Made by a program: the position numbers and the translations under genes
Shown here: in pieces, positions 12,359-23,334 of the stretch
How positions within the stretch are numbered: the first letter of the stretch is position 1
Layout: each line of letters begins with the position of its first letter
DNA from: Azolla caroliniana
Lineage: Eukaryota > Polypodiophyta
Direction of reading: 5' to 3'
Assembly: GCA_043228905.1 (NCBI GenBank)
Contig: JBHGNT010000010.1
Coordinates: forward strand, 930,001 to 994,000
DNA: 64,000 bases
The notes under the pieces: generated by a model
What the model saw: only the letters and a program-made list of their open reading frames with translations
Database searches by the model: none
What the model was told of the DNA's origin: nothing

Positions 12359-15300
12359 TCATACTGTTGAAATACCCGGTGTACAATTACTACCATGAGT
12401 GGTAGAGTGACTGTCGACATTAATAGGAGAGACAGTGCCCATTAGTTCATGATCCAGGAAGACCACAATCACAGTGATGTCATCATGAAAGTGACGCCTG
12501 ATTCCTCTTTCAATTTTCTTCAGATCACTATACCTCATTTCACGCTTCTTGGCTGCCTCTTCCAATGCCAATTTGATTAATCTTCTTGCTATCCCCTGCA
12601 TGCATCACATAACAATATTAGGTTTCCTTGTTCCTTTGGCCAGTAGTGTATTGTTCTGCCAAAGAAGATAGCAGTAAAGCCAGAGAAGGCAAAATTCCAA
12701 AAAAGAGTAATAGTTTCATCAGGAAAGGAGATACCATCACCAATGATAAAAAAACACTGGGCAACATGTACTCAAGCCATGAAGTGCACATGCATCAAAG
12801 CTGATTCATGGGAGTGTTGTTAAATTGCTCATGTATTCATGTGAAGTGTGACATACAAGTGGTATATATTATAGATTTGTATAAGATATCATGCATCATG
12901 AGATATACTTTCATAAATTGCAACTCTGCTTACTCGTTGTGGATGACTGTTTACAATTTTAACTGCAGCTTCATTGCTCATGTGTTCCCAGAGACCATCA
13001 GATGCAAAAATCAGAAATCGATCCTGAGATTGAAGTTTGTGGATGCATATTGAAGGCTCTGCTGTAAGAACGGGTTGTATGAGAGGTTCTGTCAGAAGAA
13101 ATTGTGAAAATAATGGCTCTCTGTTGAACTCCTGCTTCTTCAAGTAGAAATCCCCAATAGATCTGGAGACCTGTAGGAGTGATTAACGACAATACCCACA
13201 TTCAAAACACACTACATAGTCAAAAGTTGATGCATAAAACACTCCCCTCTAGAAATCTGTCTAAATAATCACACTATGGAGTATATTTATAAAGGAAATG
13301 TCTTAAGATACTAAAAAGTATCTAGGATATAGATTAGTCACTCAGTATGTGCCAAGAATATAATGCAGGAAAGATGTGTATTAAGTTGTTAGTATCTAGA
13401 GATATTTTGTTACATTTTTGTAAATGCTAAAATCATCCAGCCATCTTCATCCCATACAATTTTGTTTCCATACAAAAGCAAGTGCCATGGAATCTTGTTA
13501 CTAATAGATTTGCATATCAAGACTGGTTCCTGAATGTCTTGAAGAATGCTAGAGATAATATGTACACAGACTTATATATACACGGGGAGCCGAATCACTA
13601 GAGCAAAAACACAGAAATTCATTATTTCCTTTCCAGACAGTACCTGGAAATTTGATTATGTTGAAGACAATAGTAATGCACTTAGGCACACCAAAATTTA
13701 ATGTAATTACCTGTATGATACCTTTGACTCTCCAAACACCATGTTTTTGCAAGAGAATACGATCATCATTCGGATGTAAAGCTTTAACTTCTTGCCGAAT
13801 AGCCTCTATACTGACATTGTGTTCAGTTGTCAATTGAACAGGTGTAATCACTCCACTAGATCTAAACATACATCCTAAAATGGCCCTGGAATCGCCTACA
13901 TTAGCAATGTAAACTGTTCCATTGCAAACTACTCCAACCAAGCAACAAGACCCAGCTGCAGCAACCTGTGGCTTCATTGGCCAAGCTTCTACCACCAGTG
14001 CTTCAAAGCCTTCTTCGGTAGCTTTGAAGGCCATCTCAAGTACCTCTACAGACATACCTCCTCTTGTAGATGCAAACCCTGTCCGACCACATAAAATCAT
14101 TGTAGCTGAATATGAGCTTTTCAAAGGAATTATTTAATTCAATTTCCTATTGTGGAACCAAAACTATAAAAATCCTGAGTAGCTCAATTGCAACAGACTT
14201 CCACACATTACTGAAAGCTATACTTGCGTTTTCACAACCTTTGTGACTTTGTTGTTAATGATATGTGTAAAAACAGAGAAGTACTGCAATCCAGGTCTGC
14301 ATCCTATGAACTGCTCTCTAATTTGTATGAAAAGGATAGACATATCTGACATCATGGAGGCTGGAACTCCTTTAATTCCTTCAACTGGCATCATGGTATG
14401 GAGGTGTATGAAAAGGCTGGACATATCTGACATCATGGAGGCTGAAACTCCTTTAATTCTTTCAACTGGCATGATGGTATGGAGATGTTAAATAATAAGA
14501 CTGTTACTATAGGTGTCTACATACAAGCTTCTTTATCTCTTGGCATGGATTTCCTATTTGAGCTTAGGTGTCTACATACAATCCTCTTTATGTCTTGGAT
14601 TTTATGTGCATAGACAAATTTGAACATGCATCGACTCTGTGATCATTTGCATTCATCCTATACAATCTAATGTCATGAAACAAAGTCATGTAATAGAAAC
14701 ACTGGAAAGTTGCATGGATCAGCGAAAAAAGACAAGATCTCAGTTGGCAGAAAGACTTTCTAACCAATGAATATGATCTTCATCCCCGTGTAATGGAACA
14801 ATATGGATATATAATTAACGAAAGGGGGCTATCAGCTAAGGCCCAGCAAATTATTCCTTCAAATGGCCTTGCTCCACTACTCTCTGATGCCATGGATAGT
14901 AAGTCAACACTGTAGAATATATGGTAAATCACACATAGAAAATACAGAAAGAAAAGGATTTGAACTAAGAAATCTGTTCTTAATCCTATATTTGCTGATG
15001 GACTTGTCACCCACATTATGGAAAATGTGGCAACATAAAGACAAAAATGAGGTTTCTCACTAGTATCAGGGTTCAGTGGAAGCTCAGAAAAGCACTCTGA
15101 CTGATATGGACCGTTTGATTGAGAAATGAAGCCATATTTTTATAATGATGAGGATTTTGACCAGTATCAGCATTTCTCCTAAAGGCCCAGCAAAGTAGGA
15201 TTACAACAACATGGTTGGTCTTGTTGGTCAGTCACATCATGTAAAATGTGGAAAGTGGCACACATCAGTGAAAAGAATCAATCTTACATTGAGAAAGTAG

Positions 15301-16502
15301 AGAAAATTTGCAATATTTGGATAAGGATGAGGCTTCTAACAAATGCAAATAATGCAACTAGTTCTGAGCAAATATATCAAGAGAACTATTATTATAGAAA
15401 TATAAGCAAACGAGGTAACTAAATTCAGACCAAGAATGTTGTGTGTCTTACTTGAGAGATGTGAGAATTTTTAGTGCTAAGAAACATGTCCATACACAAA
15501 TTTGATGCAAACGGAGCAACTAAAATCAGCAAGATGAGTGTTCTTTATTCTTTCAAAAGTCGAGAACCTGGTCTTTTTTAATGCATTGTAAAATATTCTT
15601 ACAAGCATACACAATCATTATTCAAACAAGGCAACTCAAGTCAGCATGATGGTTGTGTATCGCACTTAAATTTTTTTGATATACTGTGAAATAACTAGAA
15701 TGATGCTTGTTTCTCTTTTTTAAATGAAACAACTAGAATCAAACAAAGAGTTTCTTGTAAGATGCGAAACCCTGGTCATTTTGATGCATTGAAAACAATA
15801 TTTATGCAAATGATGCAACTAAAATCAGCAGGAAATCCATGTTTCTTAGTTGTGAGATGCAAGAACAGTCCTTTGACCATATACTGAAGTATTCGTACAA
15901 AACACAACAATACCCACATGTTATTTGCTAATGAGGTCAGTGAAGAAGGTTAAGTTCCTTACTGACGTATTGTGAAGTCTTCTTACAAACGCGTAATGCA
16001 AATGAACCACCTGAGTTCCTAAACTGGGCTGGTCACACTAAAGTAGAAACTCTTTATGCAACAACTTTTTTATGCATTGCAAAGTACACTTACAAACTTA
16101 CACCATGTTTATGTAAATGGATTGAATCAATGCATAAAAATGAGTGATTTCTAAAGCTCAGACATTCATACAAACACGTACAATACTTTTGCAAACAAAC
16201 AAAAACGATTCATATTAATGGTAGAGATTCTTACTCGAGAGATGTGGGAACATGGTCTTTTTTATGTACTGTGACGCTTCGGGGCCACCATGGCCATCAT
16301 AGACACCAATGAAGGTTCCAAAGGGGCCTGATTCAACCTGACCTTGGTCTTCGAGAAGCTGGTTAGCTTGAACTATAGCCATGGAGAACTTGCCATAAGC
16401 ATGGCTTTTGATGTCATCGCAAGTGAGAAGAGCATCTTCTTGGTCTGCTTCATCTCTGAAGCGCAAGCAGGATGTGAGTAGATTCGATAATTGTGATGGC
16501 AT
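12359..16502 (-). CDS. Clade D type 2C protein phosphatase (four exons)
   Basis: Metal-dependent Ser/Thr phosphatase. Exons on the minus strand: 16502-16235, 14078-13711, 13170-12934, 12595-12359. All introns are GT-AG and the phases agree, giving about 369 aa, typical for clade D. The clade-D hallmark [16 protein letters not shown] (residues about 38-53) precedes the metal-binding YDGHGG (68-73). Exon 2 has [11 protein letters not shown] and ends in VWRVKGIIQ; exon 3 begins [12 protein letters not shown] and carries [13 protein letters not shown]; exon 4 has the last metal ligands in [12 protein letters not shown]. The residues expected for catalysis are present, so it should be active. In angiosperms, clade D enzymes dephosphorylate plasma-membrane H+-ATPases and are inhibited by SAUR proteins; the same role here is inference. 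The first intron (2.16 kb) contains an unusual repeat array (see 15430-16262). The ATG at 16502 was chosen because [15 protein letters not shown] matches the usual clade-D N-terminus. Confidence 0.92.
14324..14485. repeat. 81-bp tandem duplication in PP2C intron 1
   Basis: Two adjacent copies (14324-14404 and 14405-14485) start with TGTATGAAAAGG and share GACATATCTGACATCATGGA with only a few substitutions. The unit lies wholly inside the first intron, shortly after the acceptor-side end on the plus strand, and has no coding role. Confidence 0.9.
15430..16262. repeat. Degenerate repeat array matching the exon 1 donor region of PP2C
   Basis: Diverged direct copies recur roughly every 100-130 bp. 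On the plus strand each resembles CTTACTTGAGAGATGTGAGAA, then a GGTC-TTTT-ATGCATTGTAAA block, then CTTACAAACGC-like and ATGCAACTAAAATCAGCA words (around 15449, 15545, 15740, 15847, 15960, 16070). The last copy, 16232-16275, is the real exon 1 end and splice donor (minus-strand codons for KKTMFPHLS plus GTAAG). The array therefore seems to have grown from, or to include, the exon boundary. Copies are strongly diverged, so unit limits are approximate. Confidence 0.55.
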
Positions 16503-17043
16503 CCCTCATCTCATTGTTTCTTTTACTTCATTCTTCATTTCCACGGGTCACAAATGCTTGCCAAAAAGAACAAGATGCAAGAAGCCGAAATAATCTGTGT
16601 TCTTTTTCCTTCGTCTCAAGGAAGGAACGAAAAATGGCTGCAAGGAGCAGAAATGCTGGTCTTCTTATTCTTCTCTACCGCGAATAAGAATGGCTGCGGG
16701 GAAGCACGACGTTTCTGTTCGTCTCTTTCTTCGGAGGGAACAACTAAGTCCTGCAAAAGAAGCAAGAATCTTCTCCCTTCTTCAAATGCCTCTGCTTATT
16801 CGGAAGGAGCAACAGACGGACGGCAGACAAGAAGCGGATGTCGTGATTCTTCCCTGAAAACGGGGATCAACGGAGGCTTACCTGGATCGATCGATCGGTC
16901 GGAGGGGGATGGATCTGCTACAATAATGCGAGTCTGATGAATGCAGGAAGGATAGGTCGATCGGAGAAGAAGCAGCAGCAGGGGCGACTACTCTGTTTCT
17001 CTGTCTCTGTCTCTATCTCTGTCTCTGTCTGTGTTGTCTCTAT

Positions 17044-17102
<59 letters not shown>

Positions 17103-17340
17103 TGTGTGTTATTTCCTCCTCCAAAGGTTAGGAAGTATAGGAGTCTCTCTCTCTCTCTCTCTCTCTCTCATCAATTCAATTATTAAGGGCCTTAATCCCT
17201 CCACAATGTGTGTGTGTGTGTGTGTGTTCCCAGGAGAGCAACCCGAGTCCCGGGGGGAGGAGCTAAAGGCGCAGAAATCGAATCACGAGATGAGATGACC
17301 CCCCGGTAAGAAAATGCATCACCCAGGAAACACACTTGTC
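16503..17340 (-). promoter_or_regulatory. PP2C upstream region / 5' leader with microsatellites
   Basis: This sits directly upstream of the PP2C start. On the plus strand it contains a long (GT)n tract (17046-17109), a (TC)n tract (about 17142-17169) and a second (GT)n (about 17205-17228), which read as CA and GA repeats in the gene's orientation. Several 60-127 codon frames cross it, but they are repeats or low-complexity and not genes. A leader and promoter role is inferred from position; no TATA element is obvious. Confidence 0.45.
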
Positions 17341-17688
17341 TGTGTGTGTACATATGTGGATTCTTGCTTTACATCCACGCCTATTTGTTACGCACATTAT
17401 TGTTTTTTGTTGCTGCTCCTGGTATTGTATATAGTGACGACCCTATAAAGGAAAAAGGGGGGGTCTTCTCTCATCCAAATTCATGCTATGCAACCGCTGC
17501 GCTTTATTCCATCGGTAACATAATGCGTTGCTTGACACAAGTATTGTGAGTATGTGGATTCTTATATTGTTCCATGCTTTGTTGGCCATGCAATGTTATG
17601 ATGTTGTTGTATATAATGACAAACCTAAAGAAGGGGCCATTTCATGCAGATCCATACTACATATGGTGCTTTGAATTGGTTTTGTAAT

Positions 17689-17838
17689 TTCCGGCTTCTC
17701 TTTTTATCTTCACAACACCATTCACTGATGCTCTCCTTGGTTTTGTGCATGTTGGGAACTTTTTCCGGCTTCTCTTTTTATCTTCACAACACCATTCACT
17801 GATGCTCTCCTTGGTTTTGTGCATGTTGGGAACTTTTT
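17689..17838. repeat. 74-bp near-perfect tandem duplication
   Basis: The block beginning TTCCGGCTTCTCTTTTTATC at 17689 is followed immediately by a second copy at 17763, running to TGTTGGGAAC near 17836. I see no mismatch across the unit, so the duplication is recent. It lies in non-coding DNA. Confidence 0.9.
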
Positions 17839-19889
17839 ACGACACATTAAGGCAAAGCGTCGCCTCCACAAATATTTAAATGTGTTGAGGAATTCCCTTC
17901 TTGGTTGTTATTTGGCAAGTGAAGACTTGACATCTATACATCCACCTTATAAAGTATCATATATGCCATTTGGCTACACACTAATGATTACAATTTTATG
18001 AATGATATGATTCCTATTTCCTTTTTTCACATCCTTCTCTACTCTTCACTACTTATTCATGCTCAAGCACATTCACTAGTAGCACCTTAACCTTAAAATC
18101 ATCATTAACATACGCTTACACTTGTTGAACAACATAATTTTCAACAAGGATGTGATAAACATATCCATCTCCCAATGAACACTTCATCTCCAAATTGTTA
18201 AAACAAAAAAACACATTTTTACCATATTTGGAACAAATGGCATGCGGTTCACTTCATAAATTTCAAGAACTTGTTAATTGAGCCATATGTGTAAAATTAA
18301 ATTATTATGCTTCGTTACACTACATGAGAGAGAGGCATAGGAAGATGTATTTTATTATTGTCTTTGGAGGTCAAATATGACCTTTGAGACAAATTGTATA
18401 ACGTTTTCATGTAAAACATATGAAGGTGACCAACTACTCTTGATATTCAAGAACTTAACTAATGAATATCCTAATTGAGAGTGCAACTATGACAATGAGA
18501 GAAATTTGTGCAAGGATTGGGTTTGATCGAACATGTGCGAAGCATAACCAAATGTGATTAGATTGACTATTGTAGAGAGTAGTACGAGACTACCGAATGT
18601 TTATGATCCTTTCATGGCTATGTTCTCTTGTGTGCGAATAATAACTCCACAGAATTTTATGGTTGTGGATGAGTTGAATCATATGACCCAAAGGCAGAAC
18701 ATTGTATCAAAATGGGATACTCAAGCTCCACGACTTGTTTAGGACAAAATGATCATAGTCAACTAGTCTCATCACATGTGCCCCAATGTCCCATCTCTCA
18801 TTGAAGTGATTGTGAACCAAATCATATGGAAGCAATGGTTCATATGGTAAGTAGTGAAATGGGCTCCAAAATGTATTATATGTTATGAATATATATCAAA
18901 ACTCCAAACCAATGATAAAGATTTGAACTCGTGACAACGTTAAAGAAGAGGTGTGATATAAACCATTAGGATAGATTATATACATATGCATCCGATATAC
19001 TTCATATAACCTAATGTATGATCACCGAGTGTCACACTTGTACAAATGCCAAGTAGTGATCGTGCATGCCTATGAAGAGGTAAGCATGCATTTGTCAAAA
19101 CCATGCCATATAAGCATGTGTTTAAGTATTCACGAACCATTTGGATTTGATGCCAATCTTCGGCATATTCTTGAAACCCTTGTTCTTATTGTTAATTATA
19201 CATCGTCAGTCTCCTATTTTTCTCTCTCGTTTCCCTGTTCCCATTCACTTCTTCAATTCAACCTTGTTTTTTGTGACAATCCTAACAAGTGTGTAATCAC
19301 TTTTACTTAACACATATGCTTTTTAAAGGAACTAGTTAAGTTATTTTCATGAGCGAGATGAGAAATAATTTGTTAGGTTAGGGTAAGTGAGGTTGGTGTT
19401 TAAGAGAGTGATTGTCAAATCACTCTCCCTCGTCTTGCCCTCAATAGGGTATATGACGACATGAACCTCTTAGCCTACGATATTAGCATGGAGATATAAC
19501 TCCACCAATACAAAATATATGCTCTTGATGTGAACACCTAGAACCAACACATAGTGGAAGTTTTCAATTAAAGTAGATTCGAAGGAGGAAAGAGGTTATA
19601 TATCTTGTAGACTTGCATATTACAATAGGTCTTAGCATGCACCACTACTTTTTCTATGAGTGTATAGTTATTCTTGCCTTTGCACAAGCACACAACTTGA
19701 ACAAAGTGATATGTGTGAAACATTCACAATTTGATGGGCTATACATGCTCAAATGGTTGAAGACGGTTTTGATGGGCAATGTTTGTGGCACTTTCTACAT
19801 ATGTATGCAAGATGTGGCTATTTATTGAAGTATTGGATGTGTTATGTGAACTAGTACTTTAGAAGCAATAGCTAGTGGACAACCACAGT
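17839..19889. other. Intergenic DNA; one tRNA-like repeat
   Basis: No gene is supported. At 18915-18972, the minus strand reads TATCCTAATGGTTTAT, then, about 30 bp on, CGAGTTCAAATCT. This resembles A and B boxes of a tRNA-derived SINE. The 98-codon frame at 19014-19310 has no recognisable domain. Confidence 0.4.
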
Positions 19890-20383
19890 ATATATGTTGA
19901 CCATGACTACTAGCAAGAAATGTATTCTCTTGGACTGTAGGAATTTATTTATATGTTGAGTATCATTATCGTGAAGAGCTTTAGTATATGTGGAACCAAA
20001 TGCAAACATAAAGTTTTAAGACTACCAGCCAGGGTATGTTGAGCATGACTACCGACAAGAAATGTATTCACTTGGACTGCAGGAATTTGTTTATATGTTG
20101 AGTATGGTTATGGTGAAGAGCTTTAGTATATGCGGAACCAAGTTCAACCACCTTTGTCTGCAACATGAAGTTTTTGGAAACCCTGACAAGGGGCAAAGGA
20201 AGATGTGTTTCAAAAGCTCCTAACTACATATGTGGTCTCATGGAATGCAATGATGATAGAGCTTATAGAACATGGATGTTTCAATGAAACACTAAATTGT
20301 TTTCACATGTTGGAGATTGATGGTATAGTTCCTGATTCTATCACCTTTATATGTGGTCTCCTAGCTTGTCGTAGTAAATGATA
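19890..20383 (+). pseudogene. PPR gene relic
   Basis: Fragments in different frames match PLS-type pentatricopeptide repeats. 20040-20110 reads NVFTWTAGICLYVEYGYGEE before a stop. 20113-20180 reads PSSTTFVCNMKFLE. 20190-20383 reads EDVFQKLLTTYVVSWNAMM, later LNCFHMLEIDGIVPDS and ITFICGLLAC, then a TGA. The first segment is present twice (about 19905-20010 and 20038-20140), as expected from repeated PPR units. Stops and frame changes show that it is not functional. The style resembles the intact PPR gene at 61885-63654, but it is too short to say it derives from that gene. Confidence 0.65.
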
Positions 20384-20639
20384 AGGGCATGACCATATAA
20401 TATCCCGTGGTGAGAATTTACCATAGGCCCGTAACAGTAAATGTGTTATTGGCAAAGGTTGAGAGTTGTATTCATGTATTATAATTATCCTTATCTTGCC
20501 AAATGTCATCACTTATATTTGGTCTTTTCTTTGATGATATATACTTGTTGAGATGGAAAATATTATATACTATTTGTATAGTGCCTCTTGTGAAGGCAAA
20601 GAAAGATGTGATAAATGTGACTGTGAATGTTTTTTTTTC

Positions 20640-20702
20640 CAATCGTTGTTAGTAAGTTTTGAACATGCGACTCATAACTCTTGCCATTTGAGCTATCTTC
20701 CT
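20640..20702 (-). repeat. tRNA-like SINE head (minus strand)
   Basis: Read on the minus strand, TAGCTCAAATGGCAAGAG resembles a tRNA A box region (compare TAGCTCAGTGGTAGAG), followed by ATGTTCAAAACTT as a weak B box. No cloverleaf or 3' tail is recognisable. Confidence 0.35.
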
Positions 20703-22114
20703 TTTATGTGTTAAAGTAGTTTTCTTTTACATGTTTCTTTGGTGAACCCTTAGACCAAAATCTTCCTACCTTTGTAAGGCTTGTTCGTTTTGTGCTCTTC
20801 TCCTTTGCACACACCACATCACGACAATATCATCTACAATATATGGATTTTCCTTGAATAGAGAAAATTAGTGACCTTGATGATCATTTGGGTGCTATAA
20901 ACTTCATGGAGGTTAACTCTAATGTGGGTTTAGGGTCTTTGTACCATATCACATTGTTGTGTAATGACTGAGATCCTATAGAATGAAAATGATGATACTA
21001 TTGTATTCTTGGTAATCAAAGGGATAAAGGAGCACAATCCTAGTGAAGCCAATCATAAGGAATGCAATTGTGTAATAAAAAAAAACATGTTGCATTCTAT
21101 TTTTCAAATACTCTTTTTTTTGAGGTTTTCTTCTTCTTCCTAGGGCTTTAAGGGATTTTCTTTAGGAGGCTTTGAGGGGTTTTTGTCTTGGAGGGGAGGA
21201 TTGAATTTCTAAAATCTTGTTGAAGGGATTCAAATAGGGGTTTCTTCTTCTTTTATTAGCTTAAATATATGATATTGCATACTTACGTCTAGCTTCCTTA
21301 ATAGACAGACATCTTGTTGACTTAAGTACATATAATTTAGTTTAGCTCATCTGAAGGGGATTATGGGATCTCCTTAGATAACTGAGCAACTCAAATGCTT
21401 ATTTGCATTGTCTTGTAATTAATTCTCTTAGAATTATTGGGGTGAATTTATTTCATGACATTGTGGTGGCTTTGTAAAAAAGGAAATTTCAAGTAAATTC
21501 TTAATTGTCTTTACTAATCTAATAATGATAAGCTATCTAATAGCAAGTATTTATTTGGTCGTAATGGTGTTATTTGTGTTTGTTATATTGCTCGTCTTCA
21601 TATAACAATTTCAATTAAAAGAGACTTCACTATGTAGTTATGGTTAATTCTAAACTCATTTGTCGCTAAAATGTGATTTGGTGAATTTGAGATTTTGTTT
21701 ACGAGTTAGGTTATGACAAAGTCGAATTGTCACTATATAGCAATGAGCCATCCATAATACTGGAGGAAGAATCTTTTAACAAACTCAATAAGACAATTTC
21801 CTCGCTTCAAACACCTTCAGGGTTTACCTCACTTTCACAAGCAGTTGTGCTTTCTTGTGATAACAAGCAATAAACAAACATAATATTGTAAATGCTTTAA
21901 GATGTACCATTACTAGAAATAAGGATTTTTAAAAAAGATGGGGGAATGGGTGAGATGAGAGAGAAAAACATTAACATACTCATTGATATTATATAGGGTC
22001 ATTATAAAGTCATACTTAGGCAATTGATATAAAGGCATGCATCTTAAGTCATGTATGGGGTCATGCATAGCAAATATATGATAATAGAGAAAACCTAAGT
22101 CATCGAAAAGTTTA
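20703..22114. other. Intergenic AT-rich DNA
   Basis: No coding sequence, RNA gene or clear repeat family is visible. It includes T- and A-rich runs and a poly(A)-like stretch near 21078. Confidence 0.5.
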
Positions 22115-22520
22115 GAGTAGATGTTATACAATGTAATGATGATTTACTGGGGCCACAATTATGCTGCCACAAAATAGAGGCACAATGCAAGAGAATTTGC
22201 ATTGCTTCCAAACTAGGTTTTATACAATGTAATGATAATTTTATTGGGGCCATAGTTATGTTGTCACCACTTAAGAGGCTCAATGCAACACAATTTGCAT
22301 TAGCTCCTATAGTAGATGTTATACAATGTAAGAATGATTTTATTGGGGCCACAATTATGCTTCAAACTCATCAAGAAGCACAATGCAACACAAATTGCAA
22401 TGGTTCATAGAGTATATGTTATAGAATGTAATGATGATTTTATTGGGGCCACAATTATGCTCTAACCTCATTAAGAGGCACAATGCAACAAAATTTGCAA
22501 CCGTTCATACTTTGAAATGT
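22115..22520. repeat. About 99-bp tandem repeat, four to five copies
   Basis: The core GGGGCCACAATTATG recurs near 22149, 22246, 22345 and 22445. Each copy carries ATACAATGTAATGATGATTT before the core and AGAGGCACAATGCAACACAA after it. Copies differ by 10-15 percent by eye. The repeats abut without unique spacers, so this is a minisatellite and not a CRISPR array. Its minus-strand open frame (22095-22352) is a shadow. Confidence 0.85.
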
Positions 22521-23296
22521 AACAATGATGTGGATTTTAGATATTCAAAAGAGAGATGAAGGGGTTAATAGTAATTACTAATAACCTATAACACATTAAA
22601 CTATAGATTCATGAAACCTTCATAAATAAATGCACTAGACATAATGTATTTGTATAGGCTTAACATTCCCGAAAGGCCCCTACTATTTTCCGGATTTGCA
22701 AAGTACCCTTTTTCGTCATACCCTACCTCCACAATTTCTATGGACATTAGAACATGAGGGTTATTAATATTGGGACGTGAAAAACGTGTTTCAAAAATCT
22801 TGTGAGACTATACTCGTATTTTGACGTAGTTTGCTTAACTTTTCAATCGAGGTTCCTGAAATACCTACCCCTTTTCAAGAGCCAGTGGTGTCAAGACATT
22901 ACGTACAAAGCACAATATATTTCTCACAACACCCAAATATCCTAGTGACGAGTTCACATATTAAAGAGAGATATGGATAGGAGCCTTTTTTAAGTATCTC
23001 ATACTTTTTGACATTGGAATATACCCATCGTCTAGGATCCTTAGGACAACTCTTCAAACTCAGACTAGGTTGTTTTCGATGTCGTGTCAAACAACACAAA
23101 TAAAATATACATGTGGTTATGGTTGATACCTATATTTGAACTCGATCAATAATATAGTTCTCAAGTGCATATCTAGCGAGGAATTTGTCAAACACATTGA
23201 CATTGTAAAGGCGTTCTCGATTTTATCCAAGAAAGAAGCCGAAAACCAGTAACTCTTCTGATCTTAAATTTCTCTCGAGGACGAGAAAAAGATTAG
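22521..23296. other. Upstream region of the first oxidoreductase copy
   Basis: No gene is supported; the 66-codon minus frame 22899-23099 has no domain. The proximal part is the likely promoter region of the gene at 23400. Confidence 0.45.
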
Positions 23297-23304
23297 TATA
23301 TAAG
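23297..23304 (+). promoter_or_regulatory. TATA box of the first oxidoreductase copy
   Basis: TATATAAG lies 103 bp upstream of the ATG at 23400, placing a transcript start near 23330 and a leader of about 70 nt. The downstream copy (30906-32459) has its own TATATAAT in a diverged upstream region. Confidence 0.55.
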
Positions 23305-23334
23305 GGTTTGGGGGGGCACAACACTCCATGCATA

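Noticed and set aside
16918-17298. Frames with Thr-His or Val-Cys repeats
   Set aside because: Translations of (GT)n/(CA)n microsatellites upstream of PP2C.
22115-22520. CRISPR-like array
   Set aside because: Units of about 99 bp abut without unique spacers and the DNA is eukaryotic; it is a minisatellite.
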